From Candidatus Falkowiibacteriota bacterium (GTDB lineage Bacteria; Patescibacteriota; Patescibacteriia; CAIXNZ01): a stretch of 46,979 nt of DNA. Where the stretch lies: the NCBI GenBank assembly GCA_016927685.1, contig JAFGMD010000036.1:1-46979 (forward strand). The letters are read 5' to 3'. Numbering within the stretch: the first letter of the stretch is position 1; every line of letters begins with the position of its first letter. This document shows positions 26,944 to 36,474 of the stretch, piece after piece. The notes below the pieces were generated by a model. That model made no database searches and was not told where the DNA came from. It saw nothing but the letters and a program-made list of their open reading frames with translations. The position numbers were made by a program, and so were the translations under genes.

Positions 26944-28290
26944 CTAACTTACCCCTTCTTCTGCTTTTACACCTTCAACATCTGCTGCTGCATCTACTTC
27001 TATAGTATTTTCCTCTAACGCTTCCAAATACTGACTATTGGCATTAATAACTTTATTCAAAATGTTTAATAAGTCATCGGCCTGCCTTATTTGTTCAAAG
27101 GCCTGACTAACAGAATTACTTTTTAGAAAATCCTCAGCTTTAACTAATAATTTTTCTATTTTATCTGGGTTTTCTTTAACTTCATCTATTGTGGGTAAAA
27201 TCTCCTCTATGGGTGGCTCAACAACTTCTTCGGGTATTACTTCGCTATTTGTGTTTGTATTTATATTATTATTGGTATCTGTATTTGTGTTTGTAGTCTC
27301 AGGTAAATTTTCTTCTGTCAAAGATGGTTCTGTTGATTCAGTATTAGCTGTTTCCGTAGATGTTTCATCTGCTTGAATTTCTGCCTCTTTGGCTTCAGCT
27401 TCAGCTTGAGCTTTTGCTTCTTCTTCGGCTTTAATTCTAGCTTCCTCTTCAGCTTTAGCTTTAGCTTCGGCTTGTGCTTTGGCCAGTTCTTCAGCTATAG
27501 CCTTATTAATAATAATTGTTTCAATATTCTTTTGCGCCAAGGCGCTGTCTTCTCTTAAATCTTCAATCCTGACAATAAGCTTTGATTTTATATCTTCCAA
27601 ATTAGTAGCACTGTCCCCTTCTTCAAATTCTTTTAAAATAACAGAAAGCGCTTTATCTCCGGTCGCCTTTGAAACAGCAATGGCTTCATTAGTATTTTTA
27701 TCAGATACGATATTTTCACCCCTTAAAAGATCTGTATAAATTTTTGTTTTTTCATCAACAACTTTTGCCACCTTTAAGGCTTTGTCCTTGTCTGTCATTT
27801 CCAGTTTGGCCAAATTGCTTTTTACATTACTCATGCTTTCCTGGAATTTTTTTAAAGATACAGCTAATTGCCCCTTGTCTTTTGTTTTGGTCATCACTTC
27901 TTTTACCTCATTTAATCTTATTTCCGCAAAAGCAATTTCTAAATCAGTTCTTTTTTCATCGCTTAATGCTAAATTGACCTGCAATCGTTCGCCAGTTAAT
28001 TTTAGTCCATATAATAAATCACCAGGCAAACTATTTTTGGTAGCATTAACACCAACTACCCATACGCCAATAATGGCAATAAAAATTGCCAAGGAAACAG
28101 AAACAGGTCTTAAAACTGAAATTATAATTTTATTTGTAATTGTCTGTGATATTACTTTTGGAGAAACAGAACTTGTTTGGGCATTAATTTGGGCATACAA
28201 AACCTCCCGACCTTTTTCTTTCCAAACCTGGTCGGGCTTAATTTGATCCTGTAAATTATTTAATTGTCGCAAGAGTTCTTTTTTCTTCAT
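26944..28290 (-). CDS. DUF5667-like membrane-anchored protein with low-complexity tails
   Basis: Single TM followed by LPGDLLYGLKLTGERLQVNLALSDEKRTDLEIAFAEIRLNEV; AEAKAKAEEEA and NTNTDTNNNINTNTN tracts. Confidence 0.75.
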   Translation of the reverse strand: MKKKELLRQLNNLQDQIKPDQVWKEKGREVLYAQINAQTSSVSPKVISQTITNKIIISVLRPVSVSLAIFIAIIGVWVVGVNATKNSLPGDLLYGLKLTGERLQVNLALSDEKRTDLEIAFAEIRLNEVKEVMTKTKDKGQLAVSLKKFQESMSNVKSNLAKLEMTDKDKALKVAKVVDEKTKIYTDLLRGENIVSDKNTNEAIAVSKATGDKALSVILKEFEEGDSATNLEDIKSKLIVRIEDLREDSALAQKNIETIIINKAIAEELAKAQAEAKAKAEEEARIKAEEEAKAQAEAEAKEAEIQADETSTETANTESTEPSLTEENLPETTNTNTDTNNNINTNTNSEVIPEEVVEPPIEEILPTIDEVKENPDKIEKLLVKAEDFLKSNSVSQAFEQIRQADDLLNILNKVINANSQYLEALEENTIEVDAAADVEGVKAEEGVS

Positions 28291-28309
28291 TATATTAAGA
28301 AGATAAAAT

Positions 28310-28885
28310 TTATTTTTTTCCCTCTTCTTCTGGCATTAAATCTTTTAGGGTATTAAGGGCGCGGTATAAAAGGACTCTGATTGTTCCTTTCTTTTTGCCC
28401 ACGACATCAGCAATTTCGCCAATCGACAAACCATCAACATAACGTAAAATTATTACTTCTCTATATTCATCTTTTAATTCCCTTAATTTGCTTTCAATAT
28501 TTTCCACTGCTATTTTTGTTTCAATTTCTTTAAGTTCATCTTTGGCTACTTTAACTTGCTGTTCTAAATTTTCTTTTTCGGTTTCCAGAGAAATATCTTG
28601 TTGGCTTAAACTTGTTTTTCGGTAATGATCAATGATTAGATTTCTGGCAATTTTGTAAAAGAAAGCATTAAGATTTTTTATATCTTTGCCGTTATTTATA
28701 TACTGCCATGTTTTTAAAAATACTTCTGATGTTAAATCTTGTGCGTCTTCCGGATTTGCCACTTTAAAAAAAATAAAGCGATAGATCCGATCTACGTATA
28801 AATCATAAACTCTAGTGAAAGATTCTGGATCTTTATTTTTCGCTCTAAATAATAGGTATTTATTTTTTAGTGGATTTCCTCTCAT
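28310..28885 (-). CDS. RNA polymerase sigma factor, ECF/sigma-70 family
   Basis: FTRVYDLYVDRIYRFIFFKVANPEDAQDLTSEVFLKTW; YREVIILRYVDGLSIGEIADVVGKKKGTIRVLLYRALNTLK. Confidence 0.95.
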   Translation of the reverse strand: MRGNPLKNKYLLFRAKNKDPESFTRVYDLYVDRIYRFIFFKVANPEDAQDLTSEVFLKTWQYINNGKDIKNLNAFFYKIARNLIIDHYRKTSLSQQDISLETEKENLEQQVKVAKDELKEIETKIAVENIESKLRELKDEYREVIILRYVDGLSIGEIADVVGKKKGTIRVLLYRALNTLKDLMPEEEGKK

Positions 28886-29143
28886 CTTAGTAGACGTAAA
28901 ATTAAAAAAAATGTTACAGCTGATATTATAACATTTTCTCGCATATTAAATTCTAATTTAGAATTTGGACATATAAAATTAATATTATTATAGAATAAAC
29001 TAAGAATTATTACAAGACCCAAATCTGTGAATAAATATGGCTAATTATAGAAAAATTTATTCTTGGTTTGTTTTGTGGAAAAAAATATGTTATATTATAT
29101 TTGTCCACATTTTTCTAGACAAATAATAATATTACATTGCTAT

Positions 29144-29425
29144 ATGCCAGAAGTCAATTCAATTCGCATATCTATATCAGAGGCCTCTCGCCTCTTTGGC
29201 ATTGACCAAAAGACAATTAGACGCGCTCTTAAGGTTCAAGAGCTTCGTTATATTATAGTCAGAGGGCGATATAAAATCCATTTAGAGAGTGCTATTAAAT
29301 GGTCTCAAAAAAAGCCAACAATCAGAAATAAAAGTAATAAATATGGCTTGGGTCAATATGTGGATAAGTGGAAAATTAATAACAAACACTATTCTCCCAA
29401 CTTAAAAACCATAGCAACAGAATAA
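29144..29425 (+). CDS. small helix-turn-helix DNA-binding protein
   Basis: ISEASRLFGIDQKTIRRALKVQELRYIIVRGRYKI; start trimmed from track 29063 to MPEVNS. Confidence 0.75.
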   Translation: MPEVNSIRISISEASRLFGIDQKTIRRALKVQELRYIIVRGRYKIHLESAIKWSQKKPTIRNKSNKYGLGQYVDKWKINNKHYSPNLKTIATE

Positions 29426-29426
29426 A

Positions 29427-29457
29427 ATAAAACACCCCGCGGCGCGGGGTGTTTTAT
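29427..29457. terminator. bidirectional intrinsic terminator
   Basis: aaaACACCCCGCggcGCGGGGTGTTTT. Confidence 0.8.
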
Positions 29458-29469
29458 TTATATTAATTT

Positions 29470-30621
29470 TTAAGCTATCTTGGTTTCAATTGCCAAATCC
29501 TTTTTCGAATTTACACAAATAAGAGATCTGTATAAAGCAATTGTTTTTCTAGTTACATTTTCCCAATTATATTCTGTTATGACTCTTTCTTTTAATTCCT
29601 TTCCCATAACTTCCACGATTTCGGGATGATTTAAAAGATATTGTAATTTTTGAGATAAATCAGAAATACTTCTTGAGGTAAATGTCATGCCAATATCTGT
29701 AACAACTTCTTTATTTGGTTCAATATCACTGCATAAGACTGCTTTGCCATAAGACATAGCTTCAAGTAAGGCAATGGAAAGTCCTTCTGCTTCTGACGGC
29801 TGAACAAATAAATAGGCATTAGAATATAATTCAGCTAAGGCCTGTCCGCTTTGATTACCAGTAAAAATAATATTCTTATTATCACCGGCTAAGGTCTTTA
29901 AATAATTAAAGTAATCATCTGTATAGTTAGTATCACCAACAATAACAAGTTTTTTGTCAGTTTTTAATATTGAATATGCTCTAATTAAATAATGTAAGCC
30001 TTTGTGCTTAATCAATCTGGAAACAGCCACAATATAATCCTTGCCAATCAAACCCCAATTTTTAGTAATTATATTTGGAGCAATATTTTCTGCAACTGGC
30101 ACGCCATTTGGTATATATTCCAATTCGCCGCCAAATTCTTGGCCATGATGCTGGCTTTGATATTTGGATACAGCAATTGTCTTATGAGGCCATTTGACAG
30201 ATATATACGCGCCTAAGCCCAAGCATAATCTGGCAATCAAACCCCACTTTTGATGTTTTCTGTCATCAGAATGGAAAGTTGAAACAACCTTGGCGCTTCT
30301 TTTAAATAATCTTGGGATCCATAACAAAGAAGAGGGACCGATGGCGTGATAGTGGATAATATCAGCATCCCTTTTCAAAACATCAATAGAAGCTAAGAAG
30401 GTATGGATAATGGCATCTAAATGCTTGCTCTTAATGGTTGGCAAATGGATTAAATTAACGCCTTTATATTCATTTAAATTTCTTGGAGTATAATGATCCC
30501 TGCAATATACAAAAACTTCGTGACCTTCACGAGTTAAGCGGGTTGCTAATTCCTCTACGTGGCGTTCAACGCCGCCATAGATAGCTGGTATTCCTTTTTG
30601 ACCGATAAAATATATTTTCAT
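29470..30621 (-). CDS. glycosyltransferase family 4
   Basis: GIPAIYGGVERHVEELATRLTREGHEVFVYCR; PSEAEGLSIALLEAMSYGKAVLCSDI. Confidence 0.93.
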   Translation of the reverse strand: MKIYFIGQKGIPAIYGGVERHVEELATRLTREGHEVFVYCRDHYTPRNLNEYKGVNLIHLPTIKSKHLDAIIHTFLASIDVLKRDADIIHYHAIGPSSLLWIPRLFKRSAKVVSTFHSDDRKHQKWGLIARLCLGLGAYISVKWPHKTIAVSKYQSQHHGQEFGGELEYIPNGVPVAENIAPNIITKNWGLIGKDYIVAVSRLIKHKGLHYLIRAYSILKTDKKLVIVGDTNYTDDYFNYLKTLAGDNKNIIFTGNQSGQALAELYSNAYLFVQPSEAEGLSIALLEAMSYGKAVLCSDIEPNKEVVTDIGMTFTSRSISDLSQKLQYLLNHPEIVEVMGKELKERVITEYNWENVTRKTIALYRSLICVNSKKDLAIETKIA

Positions 30622-30769
30622 AATATTTTTAGCTAATTTTCATTAATAGTTAATAATAGCATATTTGCCATTATTTGTCAAGACCTAAACTTAGCTAAAA
30701 TAAAAAGGGGCTCTTGTCCCCTTACCTTAGCAAAAACCCTAATAATTGGTCAAATGTCAAACATAGACC

Positions 30770-31990
30770 TTATTTTATCAGGGTTTTATAGACAGCCTCA
30801 ATTTGCTTTAAATGCACTGATCCTTGGCCATTTTCAACAACAAATTGACGGCAATTTTGGCTCATTTGTTGTATCAATTCAGTATTAAAATAGTTATTTT
30901 TTATTTTTTCTATCAAGTCAGCATTTTGTTTATTTTTGAATATAAAGCCTGTTTGTCCATCCCTTACTAATTCTGGTATTCCACCCAAATCAGCTCCAAT
31001 CACCGGCTTCCCCATAGCAAAAGCTTCTAAAATAGCAATGGGGTTATTTTCATACCAAATAGAAGGCATAACTACTAATCTTGATTGTTTAATCAAGTTA
31101 TAAAGTTCTTGGCCTTTTTTATAGCCTAGCAACCTTACATTAGACAATCTTTGTTCCTTAATACGATTTTCAATTTCAAATTTTTGAGGGCCATCCCCTA
31201 TTATCGTCAAATTAATTTCTGGCAATTCTTTCATTGCTTCCAATAAAGTTAATAATCCCTTTTCCTCACTTAAGCGTCCAAAATAAATTAAACCGTGCCC
31301 AATTTCTGCATTTGCTAAAAAATTTTCCAAATTTATGAAATTATAAATATGCTTAACTTTTTTGGCATCAATGCCCCAATCAACAACTTTTTCTGCTAAA
31401 AATTTGCTAGGGGAAATAAATAAATTAATCGACTCATAACTTCTTAATAATATCTTGTGCAAATACATTTCCAGCATGGCCAAAAAACTCATGGCAGTTT
31501 CATTCTTAATGCACTTATATCTGAAACAATTATAATATTTATATTTTTTGCAACGCTCGCAAACTGCACCTTTAGTAAATAAGCGATAATTGGGGCATAT
31601 TAATTTATAGTCGTGCATTGTCCAAATAATAGGAATATTGTTTTTCTTTAACACTGCTAAAATTGAAGGTGTTAATTGAAAACTAAAATTATGCAAATGC
31701 GCAATGTCTGGCTTTTCCTTGTTTATTAATTCTTGCAGCTTTTTTCTGGCTTCAAATGAATATAATAAATGTCCGGCTTTAAATAAATCCTTAAAAAATC
31801 CTTCTCTTTTCGAAAAATCAATATTATCTATAAAAAAATCTTTACATTTTGAATCCTGATTATTTTTATCAGACATGGAAAATTCAACAACTTCATGGCC
31901 ACTTTTTTTTAATAGATCAATCAAATCAAACATATAGGCCTCAGACCCGCCTTTTCTGTAAAAAAACTTATTAATCATTAATATCTTCAT
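30770..31990 (-). CDS. glycosyltransferase family 4
   Basis: YRKGGSEAYMFDLIDLLKKSGHEV; WYENNPIAILEAFAMGKPVIGADLGGIPELVRDGQTGFIF. Confidence 0.93.
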   Translation of the reverse strand: MKILMINKFFYRKGGSEAYMFDLIDLLKKSGHEVVEFSMSDKNNQDSKCKDFFIDNIDFSKREGFFKDLFKAGHLLYSFEARKKLQELINKEKPDIAHLHNFSFQLTPSILAVLKKNNIPIIWTMHDYKLICPNYRLFTKGAVCERCKKYKYYNCFRYKCIKNETAMSFLAMLEMYLHKILLRSYESINLFISPSKFLAEKVVDWGIDAKKVKHIYNFINLENFLANAEIGHGLIYFGRLSEEKGLLTLLEAMKELPEINLTIIGDGPQKFEIENRIKEQRLSNVRLLGYKKGQELYNLIKQSRLVVMPSIWYENNPIAILEAFAMGKPVIGADLGGIPELVRDGQTGFIFKNKQNADLIEKIKNNYFNTELIQQMSQNCRQFVVENGQGSVHLKQIEAVYKTLIK

Positions 31991-31991
31991 A

Positions 31992-33092
31992 TTATTTGGT
32001 TTTTAATAAATCAAAATAAAGCTGTTCATAAGAGCCGACCATTTTTTCCAAACTGAATTTCTCCTTAACTTGCTCATAAGCATTTTCCACAATTTTTTTA
32101 TGCAAATCAGGATGGCTCAATAAATTGTCAACGCAATTAAAAATCGCTTGCGAATTTTTTGTCTCAAATAACAAACCGGTTTGTTCATTTTTTACAACTT
32201 CAATCGTGCCAGGAATATTAGAGGTCAAAACTGCCAACCCGCTGGCTTGCGCTTCCAATAATACTATACCCAATCCCTCCCAAAGCGAAGGTAAAATAAA
32301 TATATCCATGTCAGGAAATATTTTTTCTATATCCAAGCGCTCGCCTAGAAAATTAACATTATTCACCAGACCCAGCTTATTAACTAATTCTTTTAGCTCT
32401 AATCCTAAATCTCCGCCGCCAACAATATTTAAAATAAAATTAGGATACTTCTTAATAATCAAAGGCATGGCTTCTAATAAATATTTATGGCCCTTTACCT
32501 CTTTTAAGCGAGCCACTATAACAGCGTTTATCTTTTTAGTTAAATCAAGAGGCTTATAGACCTTAAACGCAAAAGTATTCAAATTAACGCCATTATAAAT
32601 GACTTCAAATTTATCCTTATTAATTTTTACTTTTTGTATATAGTAATATCTAACGCCGTTTGAAACTGCCACAATTTTATCAGTAAAAAATGATAAAAAC
32701 CATTTTATTTTTTGTTTTAACCAATTTTCATCCAAATTAACACTATGCTCGGTAGTAACTATTACTGGCACGCCAGCCAAAATAGCAGCTATTTTACCCC
32801 AAAAATCAGCTGCAAATAAATGCGTATGCACTATCTGCGGCTTAACTTCTTTAATAAATTTATAGATTTCCCAAATAACGCTTAAACCGATTTTGCTTTT
32901 CTTTTTAAATATTTTGGGCTTTATGCCTATTTTTTCAAATTCCGAAGCCAAGATACCTCCACCATTTACTGAACAAACAAAAATTTCAAATTTTTCTTTA
33001 TTAATTGCGCGACAAAGATGCAATAGCATATTTTCTGCTCCGCCCAAAACAAAGGAATTGACAATATATATAATTTTTATTTTTTCGTTCAT
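31992..33092 (-). CDS. glycosyltransferase family 4
   Basis: FVLGGAENMLLHLCRAIN; PSLWEGLGIVLLEAQASGLAVLTSNIPGTIEVV. Confidence 0.93.
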   Translation of the reverse strand: MNEKIKIIYIVNSFVLGGAENMLLHLCRAINKEKFEIFVCSVNGGGILASEFEKIGIKPKIFKKKSKIGLSVIWEIYKFIKEVKPQIVHTHLFAADFWGKIAAILAGVPVIVTTEHSVNLDENWLKQKIKWFLSFFTDKIVAVSNGVRYYYIQKVKINKDKFEVIYNGVNLNTFAFKVYKPLDLTKKINAVIVARLKEVKGHKYLLEAMPLIIKKYPNFILNIVGGGDLGLELKELVNKLGLVNNVNFLGERLDIEKIFPDMDIFILPSLWEGLGIVLLEAQASGLAVLTSNIPGTIEVVKNEQTGLLFETKNSQAIFNCVDNLLSHPDLHKKIVENAYEQVKEKFSLEKMVGSYEQLYFDLLKTK

Positions 33093-34477
33093 ATTTGTTT
33101 TTTAGCTAACTTGCTATCGCATAATTTTAAAGCGCAAAGTGCCAAACCCAATGGCAGCCAAACTCTGGCCAAATAATAATTTGTAGAAAAAAGCTGAAAA
33201 AAGATATCACCGACGCCAAGACTAACCATCCCTAAAAGTAGCCATGAATACAGAGTATTGCTAAATTTAAAGTAACCGCTAGTTAATCTATAAATTATAT
33301 ATATTAATAAACCCAAAAAGCTTATAGTGCCCGCTATGCCTGTTTCAGCCAAAGTTTTAAAAATAAAACCATGAGCATCTAGGGGATTACCATATTCTAC
33401 AATAAACCAACTTGTTTGACTTACATAATCAACAAACGTGCCGACCCCTGCTCCAAATAACGGATATTCCCTAAATAGATGCAGGGCTATTTCAATCAAT
33501 TTAGTGCGGCTTAAATTTGAGGTGATAATAACACTGGAAGTAGCCAGCTGATACATTAAATACAAAGCTGGTGCCATTAATAATAAAAATAAATACGGAA
33601 GATATGAAGTAAGATATCTCTTTGCCGTTTTTCTATATTTTAATACTATTAATACTAATAATTCTACTAAAATTGCTAACCAACCGGATCTAGACAATGT
33701 TAAAAAAGTCACGCCAGCCATAAACAATCCTCCGATCAAATAAATATTTTTTAAAAGAACATTTTTTTCATACCAATATAAAATTAAAGCAATCGGAACT
33801 AAACATACCAATACTTCGGCTAAAGAATTATGATTTGTGCCTAATGGCCAAACACCAAATAAGGAAATCGGCACAGCCCTGCGAATGCCTATAAAAGGCG
33901 GAAAAAGAATTGACCAAATACCGATAGCGCAAAGGCCAATGCCTAAAATAAAGGTAATTTTAAAAGTATTAAATAATTTCTTAAAATCATTAAGGATATT
34001 ATACGGTAAAATTATATACATTAAATAGAAAAAAATTATAGGCCTTAAAAGATATTTAAATGACTGGCCCAAAAATTCTCTTTCAACATTCATTAGTGAT
34101 AAAGCTCCCGAAATAACAAAAAGCAACATTAAAAACCAACCAGGGAACTTATCAAAGCTTAATTTTTCTTTTTTTATAATTATTAAATAAAAATATTTAC
34201 AAATCCAAGAAATAAATAATATTAATGCCAATAAATCAACATAGGGTATATTTAAATCCCCATAGACAATTTCCCAGTAATTGAAGGGAAATAAAAAAGC
34301 AATCAGATAAAGGCCGATTTGCGGGTAAAACCAAAAAAATATAAAAGCCAGAAAAAAAACTGCGCCCGCTAGAATATAAAAATCAACATTTTTAATTAAA
34401 ACAAAACTTAAAATTAATATTAAAATTATTAATAAGGTAAAATAAAAATTTTTATTATTCAAGATGTTTATTTTCAT
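33089..34477 (-). CDS. O-antigen ligase-like (Wzy/WaaL family) membrane protein
   Basis: Multi-TM with TLSRSGWLAILVELLVL and FREYPLFGAGVGTF. Confidence 0.88.
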   Translation of the reverse strand: MKINILNNKNFYFTLLIILILILSFVLIKNVDFYILAGAVFFLAFIFFWFYPQIGLYLIAFLFPFNYWEIVYGDLNIPYVDLLALILFISWICKYFYLIIIKKEKLSFDKFPGWFLMLLFVISGALSLMNVEREFLGQSFKYLLRPIIFFYLMYIILPYNILNDFKKLFNTFKITFILGIGLCAIGIWSILFPPFIGIRRAVPISLFGVWPLGTNHNSLAEVLVCLVPIALILYWYEKNVLLKNIYLIGGLFMAGVTFLTLSRSGWLAILVELLVLIVLKYRKTAKRYLTSYLPYLFLLLMAPALYLMYQLATSSVIITSNLSRTKLIEIALHLFREYPLFGAGVGTFVDYVSQTSWFIVEYGNPLDAHGFIFKTLAETGIAGTISFLGLLIYIIYRLTSGYFKFSNTLYSWLLLGMVSLGVGDIFFQLFSTNYYLARVWLPLGLALCALKLCDSKLAKKQI

Positions 34478-35460
34478 AATCGTATTCCAAAAAATTTACT
34501 TTTAATAATCCAGAAAAAAACATTAAAAGGATGCTTTTTAATGGCACTGCGCGCTGTGCAAATCATCCAATTCTGATTTTTCGATTCTAGCTCTATGGCT
34601 TCCTGACTTTTTTTAGAGTAATAAAGTTTTTCAAAACTTTCAAATTCTTTAAGATTGCCCATAACATGGCCGGAAACATCGCTAGGATAGACATCTCCTA
34701 GTGGATCAATAAAAATACTATCTTGACCAGAATAATTGGGCAAAAGCCTTTTACCGGTCTTGATAAATTGCAAAAGCGCATACGCAAAATAAGCGCGCAA
34801 CCAATTCTTAAGGTTTAATTTCGACAGCTCATTTTTAATCAGGATGCTAAACTCACTTTCAAAATCGTTTATCTTTGTTATCTTATTATCCACGCTATTA
34901 AAATAATTTTCAGCATTATGCGTGGCCGCCAAAGTAAATTGGACGCCTAAATCTTCTGACAATTTATAAACCCTTTTTAATTCATTGATATTATAATCGC
35001 CGGCAGTAAAGGCCAGGCGTAAATTTTTAATGCCTAAATCCTTAAGCATGGCTATGGTCGCCAAAACTTTATCATAACCGCCCGGAATACCCCTGATTTG
35101 ATTGTGAGCTTCGCCTATGGCATCGAGTGAAATGCCAATGCCTATATCTGGCTTAATTTTTAAAATCTCAATCATTTTCTGTCTTATTAATTCTGTGGCA
35201 AAGCCATTTGAGGAAATAATTATTCTAGCTCTGGGATTTTTAGAAACAAGTATTTTAATAATTTCTAGCAAATTGGGGCTTAAAAATGGTTCACCGCCCG
35301 TCAAATTAACATCTTTTATTTTTTCTGGAAGTTTCTTATATTCATTTAAATCTAATAATGGCTGGGCTTCTTTTTTCCAGATATTGCACATGCGGCATCT
35401 TGAATTACAGCTATAAGTAATAGCTAAAACAAAATCATTTGGCATTTTAATTTTTATCAT
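34474..35460 (-). CDS. radical SAM protein
   Basis: AITYSCNSRCRMCNIWKKE (CxxxCxxC), NLTGGEPFL. Confidence 0.93.
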   Translation of the reverse strand: MIKIKMPNDFVLAITYSCNSRCRMCNIWKKEAQPLLDLNEYKKLPEKIKDVNLTGGEPFLSPNLLEIIKILVSKNPRARIIISSNGFATELIRQKMIEILKIKPDIGIGISLDAIGEAHNQIRGIPGGYDKVLATIAMLKDLGIKNLRLAFTAGDYNINELKRVYKLSEDLGVQFTLAATHNAENYFNSVDNKITKINDFESEFSILIKNELSKLNLKNWLRAYFAYALLQFIKTGKRLLPNYSGQDSIFIDPLGDVYPSDVSGHVMGNLKEFESFEKLYYSKKSQEAIELESKNQNWMICTARSAIKKHPFNVFFWIIKSKFFGIRL

Positions 35461-35592
35461 AATATTAGTATTTATAATTTAATTTTAACATATTTTTAGC
35501 AGTTTGTCAATAAAGTTAGCCAAATTTTAATAATTTTACTAAACAAAAACCCCTCGCACCAAATAGCGCAAGGGATTTTTGCTCATATTTAT

Positions 35593-36327
35593 TTAAGATT
35601 GTAAATGGTCGTACATTGTCTTAATTTCCACATCTCTTGATTGTATTGGCTCAGATTCCATAGTGATCTCGGGAGCAAAGCCGACTTCAGCTGTCTGTAA
35701 TTCGTATTCTGCTTTAATCTTTTTAGCTGCAGATAAAACTACAAAGACACAGCCGAAAATCACGCCAATTATCGCAGCTAAGGCCATATTAAGAATAATA
35801 TTGGGCCTAACAGGATATTTACTGATAAATACTTCGTCAACCACCTTTATTTCTACATCAGAACCGCCACCATGGTATTCAGAACCTTTGCTGATTAAGA
35901 CATAGGAAATTGCTCTGACTAATTGAGAAGCAAATTCTTTATCTATATCATAAGCGCTGATTTCCACGATACCTGTTTCTGGAATAACGCTGACTTCAAC
36001 GTTCTTTTCCCAGATCTTTTTTCTTTCAACAGCGTCCTTTGGAAATTGATATTGCAAGTTAGCATTAGCTTCAATAACTTCGTTATAAAATAATGAAGTA
36101 TTAATAATGCTAGCTAAGTTTTTACCGATTCTTTCAGCTGATTTAGTCGCTGTATAAGCGTCTAAATTACGCATTTGTTTTTGAATAATTAAAATCTTAG
36201 TCGTAGCTGAATATTGAAATGGTGTAACTAAACTTATAATCAAAGCCAAGACGATAGAAATACCGGCAATAAGAGCAATAATTTCCCAGTTCTTTCTTAA
36301 AATTTTTGAGTATTGAATGTTTTGCAT
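35593..36327 (-). CDS. polysaccharide chain-length/Wzz-like protein
   Basis: Two TM helices around a periplasmic loop; KYPVRPNIILNMALAAIIGVIFGCVFVVL; start trimmed from 36441 to MQNIQYSK. Confidence 0.8.
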   Translation of the reverse strand: MQNIQYSKILRKNWEIIALIAGISIVLALIISLVTPFQYSATTKILIIQKQMRNLDAYTATKSAERIGKNLASIINTSLFYNEVIEANANLQYQFPKDAVERKKIWEKNVEVSVIPETGIVEISAYDIDKEFASQLVRAISYVLISKGSEYHGGGSDVEIKVVDEVFISKYPVRPNIILNMALAAIIGVIFGCVFVVLSAAKKIKAEYELQTAEVGFAPEITMESEPIQSRDVEIKTMYDHLQS

Positions 36328-36426
36328 ATATTTTATTCTAATAATAAAGAAAAAAGATATATTACCATCTTTCTTTAATATTATTAAATTGTAGCACAAT
36401 ATTTTATCTTTGTCAAGGGTAAATAA

Positions 36427-36457
36427 ACAAAAAATCCGCATTTAAGCGGATTTTTTA
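36427..36457. terminator. intrinsic terminator
   Basis: AAAAAATCCGCatttaaGCGGATTTTTT. Confidence 0.8.
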
Positions 36458-36474
36458 GCTATAATTAGCATATT

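Noticed and set aside
27191-28246. + strand ORFs opposite the DUF5667-like gene
   Set aside because: Phe/Ser/Leu-rich shadows of the EA-rich low-complexity sequence.
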